Shown here one piece after another: positions 4,904-7,006 of a stretch of DNA of 7,006 bases (positions within the stretch are counted from its first letter, which is position 1; every line of letters starts with the position of its first letter). This DNA comes from Methanomassiliicoccales archaeon (GTDB lineage: Archaea; Thermoplasmatota; Thermoplasmata; Methanomassiliicoccales; UBA472): NCBI GenBank assembly GCA_025457905.1, contig JALOTM010000041.1, positions 1 through 7,006 on the forward strand. The letters are read 5' to 3'. The translations under genes and the position numbers were made by a program. Below the pieces are notes generated by a model. The model did not search any database and was not told the origin of the DNA. It saw nothing but the letters and a program-made list of their open reading frames with translations.

Positions 4904-5896
4904 ATGGCCATGTCCCCTCTGGAAGGGATGGACAGCTTCTCCAGGGACGACCGGGACAAGCATCTTATCACCAGGGGAAACGTCGACGGTATCGTGTCGG
5001 CGGCACTTTTCCTAAGCGCGTTCCCTGCCGCGAGGGTCACCTTCGTCACCTCGCCGGTGGCCGGGGCCAGGGCCCTGGCCAAGGACCGCTGCTCCACGGT
5101 GGTGTACCTTTCCGACCTGGCCATGGTCCCCGAGCTGGAGGCCCGAATGTGCGAGGCCAGGGACCGGTCCGAGGTGGTGGCCTTCGACCACCACCAGTCG
5201 CATTCCTCGCCAGCTGGCGCCATGCTGGTGGTGCGCGAGGGCATGAGCGCGGCCTCGGTGCTCTACCATCACTTCCGCCTGGCACCGCGCTACAAGGCCC
5301 TGGTGGCCATCGCCGACCTGGTGGAGTTCTGCGAGACGCCCCTGCTCAAGGAGATGGAGGCATTGCACGGGATGCGCAAGCTCGAGGAGGAGGCCCGCAC
5401 GCTGGACTTCTCCTGGCGCCTGGACATCGACGACGACCTGTTCAGGGGGCAGGCCGCCCTGCACCTCTCCAGGGGGGTATGGCCCTCGGAGGTGGGCTGC
5501 GTTCGCCGCCGCTACCTGCAGGTGGTCAACGAGCAGCGCTGGCCCAAGGCCCTGGCGAGGGTGGAGAGTAACATGCGCGTCCGCGGCAGCGCGGCCGTGC
5601 TGCACTCGCGCGACAAGAACCGCTCCCTCTACGGCTTCGGGACGAGGGCGCTGGTGGAGGTGGCCAGGGAGAAGGGCTGCGCCTACGCGGTGATGGTGAA
5701 CGAGAGGAGGCAGCACTCCTCGGTCAGCATGCGCGGCCTGGAGCCCGGGGGCGTGAACCTGGGCCTCTTCGTGCAGGACTTCACGGAGGAGCACGGCGTG
5801 GACGGGGGAGGGCACCCCACCAGCGCCGGCGCCAGGATACCAGTGGAGGTCACCGACCTCTTCCTGGATCGGTTCGTGGCTATCTCAGCCCGCTAG
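4904..5896 (+). CDS. DHH/DHHA1 family phosphoesterase
   Basis: A 330-residue cytoplasmic protein with the layout of DHH phosphoesterases (RecJ, NrnA and archaeal relatives). Motif I is TRGNVDGIVSA (D28), motif II YLSDL (D71), motif III FDHHQS (D95, H96, H97) and motif IV AIADLVE (D138). The C-terminal DHHA1 substrate-binding domain carries GGGH (301-304) within GGGHPTSAGARI. Such enzymes hydrolyse phosphodiester bonds in single-stranded nucleic acids, short oligonucleotides or cyclic dinucleotides with manganese; the substrate here cannot be told. Motif I departs from the common H-x-D-x-D-G pattern: R24 stands for His and N26 for Asp. ATG 4904 is the first start; M3 and M9 are possible alternatives, and all precede motif I. 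No Shine-Dalgarno is seen, which fits a very short leader. It is divergent from the DUF429 operon and overlaps the transporter gene by 17 bases at its 3' end. Confidence 0.87.
   Translation: MAMSPLEGMDSFSRDDRDKHLITRGNVDGIVSAALFLSAFPAARVTFVTSPVAGARALAKDRCSTVVYLSDLAMVPELEARMCEARDRSEVVAFDHHQSHSSPAGAMLVVREGMSAASVLYHHFRLAPRYKALVAIADLVEFCETPLLKEMEALHGMRKLEEEARTLDFSWRLDIDDDLFRGQAALHLSRGVWPSEVGCVRRRYLQVVNEQRWPKALARVESNMRVRGSAAVLHSRDKNRSLYGFGTRALVEVAREKGCAYAVMVNERRQHSSVSMRGLEPGGVNLGLFVQDFTEEHGVDGGGHPTSAGARIPVEVTDLFLDRFVAISAR
5880..5896. other. 17-base convergent overlap of DHH and transporter genes
   Basis: The minus-strand stop (CTA at 5880-5882, read as TAG) lies inside the last codons of the DHH gene, whose own TAG is at 5894-5896. 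No terminator-like T-run separates the two units. This is the second tail-to-tail overlap in the window. Confidence 0.85.
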
Positions 5897-7006
5897 CGCG
5901 CTCGTGCGACTTCTCAGCCTTCTCCTCCTCCAGCTCCTCTACCTCTTCCTCCTCCTTCTGCTTCTTCTCCTCGGGGCTGGCCGGCACCACGCGCTTGTAG
6001 ATGAGCACGGGGCACTTGGCGTTCTTGATGATCTTGTCCTGTATGGGGCCGAAGTCGAAGTGCTCCCAGGGCCGGACCGCGGAGGTCCCCATTACCAGCA
6101 GGTCGTAGTCCAGGGACTCGGCCACCACGCCTCCCACGATGGTCTCGGGGCGGATCTCCTTGGTTATCACCGGCACCCCCGCCTCCTCGATGATGGCGGT
6201 GAGGCGCTTGGCGTACTCGCGCGCCCGGGTGAGGTACTTGTCGTTGATTATGGCGTTGAGGATGGTGACCCTGGAGGCGTTGGCCACGGCGATGTCCACC
6301 GCCACGGCGGTGGCCGTGGAGACATGCCAAAGGCCCCCGGAGAGGATGAGGATGCTCTCGGGCTTGAGGCGCTCCTCGGCCCTGAGGACGATGACGTCGC
6401 AGGGGGTGCGGTGCACGATCTCGTCGATCTTGCGGCCCAGCACCCTCTTCTTGGTGCGCGTGTAGCCCTTCCAGCCGATGAGGATCATGTTGGCGGCCTC
6501 ATCATGCGCGGTATCGATGATGGCCCTGGCCACGTCGTGCGACACGGACACCAGGGCGCGGGTGGGGATGCCGCGGGCCTCGGCCTGGCGCTTGATCTTC
6601 TCCAGCATCTTCTGCTTCTCCTCTATGCGCTTGGGATCGGCCGCATCCAGCGGCACGGCAGTGGGCACCTCGACGATGGAGGTTAGGAGTATCTCTCCCT
6701 CGTGCCTACTGGCCAGTATCTGACCGATGTCGATTATGGCCTGGTTGGGCTCGTCCACCGGGATGAGCACGCGGTATTTGCGCCTCTCCGCCTCGGACAA
6801 CGGCTCGCGCGCGGGCAGGGTCACGCGCTCGATCTCCGCTTTCCCCTTGGCGAAATAGTGCAACAGGAGGCCTACCAATATGACGGCGATGGCCATCCAC
6901 CAGGCGTAGGCCTCGTAGTTGAACAGCTCGACGGCCAGGAAGATCTTTGTGCCGATGCCGATCAAGGGGATTATGGGGAAGAGAGGGGTGACGAAATGGC
7001 GCTTGA
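5880..7006 (-). CDS. APC-type transporter C-terminus fused to two universal stress (USP) domains (5' end outside window)
   Basis: The frame is open through the right edge, so 374 residues of the C-terminal part are seen; the codon at 6965 is an internal TTG, not a true start. Two membrane segments (fragment residues about 6-28 and 33-53), with a TPLFP motif before the first and an AWW motif opening the second, resemble the last helices of amino acid/polyamine/cation (APC) permeases. USP domain 1 (about 75-208) has IGWKG ... LGRK followed by TPCDVIVL; USP domain 2 (about 216-338) has MGTSAVRPW ... GPIQDKI followed by KCPVLIYK. The ATP-type pattern G-2x-G-9x-G-S/T is kept in domain 1 except Arg for S/T, and is degenerate in domain 2 (G-2x-A-9x-G-P). 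A Glu/Lys-rich tail (339-374) ends the protein. APC-USP fusions are known in archaea and bacteria; the USP part is thought to regulate transport in response to nucleotides. Substrate unknown; integral membrane protein with cytoplasmic USP domains. Confidence 0.85.
   Translation of the reverse strand, partial: KRHFVTPLFPIIPLIGIGTKIFLAVELFNYEAYAWWMAIAVILVGLLLHYFAKGKAEIERVTLPAREPLSEAERRKYRVLIPVDEPNQAIIDIGQILASRHEGEILLTSIVEVPTAVPLDAADPKRIEEKQKMLEKIKRQAEARGIPTRALVSVSHDVARAIIDTAHDEAANMILIGWKGYTRTKKRVLGRKIDEIVHRTPCDVIVLRAEERLKPESILILSGGLWHVSTATAVAVDIAVANASRVTILNAIINDKYLTRAREYAKRLTAIIEEAGVPVITKEIRPETIVGGVVAESLDYDLLVMGTSAVRPWEHFDFGPIQDKIIKNAKCPVLIYKRVVPASPEEKKQKEEEEVEELEEEKAEKSHERASGLR

Noticed and set aside
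5012..5815. 267-codon minus-strand frame opposite the DHH gene
   Set aside because: His/Gly/Ala-rich antisense shadow; the plus-strand protein has all the expected DHH and DHHA1 landmarks.
5904..6686. 260-codon plus-strand frame with a leucine-rich start resembling a signal peptide
   Set aside because: The leucine run is the complement of the Glu/Lys tail codons of the transporter gene; the remainder is the antisense of the USP domains.
6963..6965. TTG as the start of the USP protein
   Set aside because: The frame stays open to the window edge and the residues before it continue a membrane-segment motif, so this is an internal leucine codon of a longer transporter.

Overview
The window reads as chromosomal DNA from a GC-rich archaeon. 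The evidence is AT-rich TATA-like boxes sitting about 25-30 bases before start codons in otherwise GC-rich sequence, little or no leader before several genes, one good Shine-Dalgarno site inside an operon, and archaeal-style proteins: a secreted fibronectin-III protein rich in N-glycosylation sequons and an APC permease fused to universal-stress domains. My best guess is a Thermoplasmatota member, possibly Methanomassiliicoccales. That is inference only, because there is no rRNA or marker gene here. I see no mobile element, CRISPR array, tRNA or rRNA.

Layout. (1) 1-1720, minus strand: the N-terminal 573 residues of an exported protein made of at least six FnIII domains; its 3' end lies outside the window. 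(2) 1721-2142: a 420-base gene-free stretch with a TATA box for the FnIII gene, a second, perfectly palindromic TATA-like box with no obvious gene, several short perfect palindromes, a nested stem structure and a T-tract. (3) 2143-2415, plus: a 90-residue CxxCxxCC (YkgJ-type) cysteine-cluster protein. It converges on and overlaps by 7 bases a three-gene minus-strand operon. (4) That operon, in transcription order, is a DUF429 RNase H-fold protein (4828-4052), an HExxH zinc metallopeptidase of SprT/YgjP type (4128-3442) and a YhaM-like OB-fold plus HD-domain nuclease (3428-2409). (5) 4904-5896, plus: a DHH/DHHA1 phosphoesterase, divergent from the operon across a 75-base AT-rich promoter region. 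(6) 5880-7006, minus: the C-terminal end of an APC-type transporter carrying two universal-stress-protein domains and a charged tail. It overlaps the DHH gene by 17 bases, tail to tail.

How the genes may work together. Three of the four genes around the 4829-4903 promoter are predicted nucleases or nuclease-fold proteins (DUF429, HD, DHH) and the fourth is a metallopeptidase of a fold linked in other organisms to DNA-protein crosslink processing. A shared role in nucleic-acid turnover or repair is plausible but not shown. The FnIII protein and the transporter look like unrelated surface and membrane functions. The most unusual items are the structured intergenic region, the nuclease/peptidase cluster, the altered DHH motif I, and the repeat-of-repeats in the FnIII protein.
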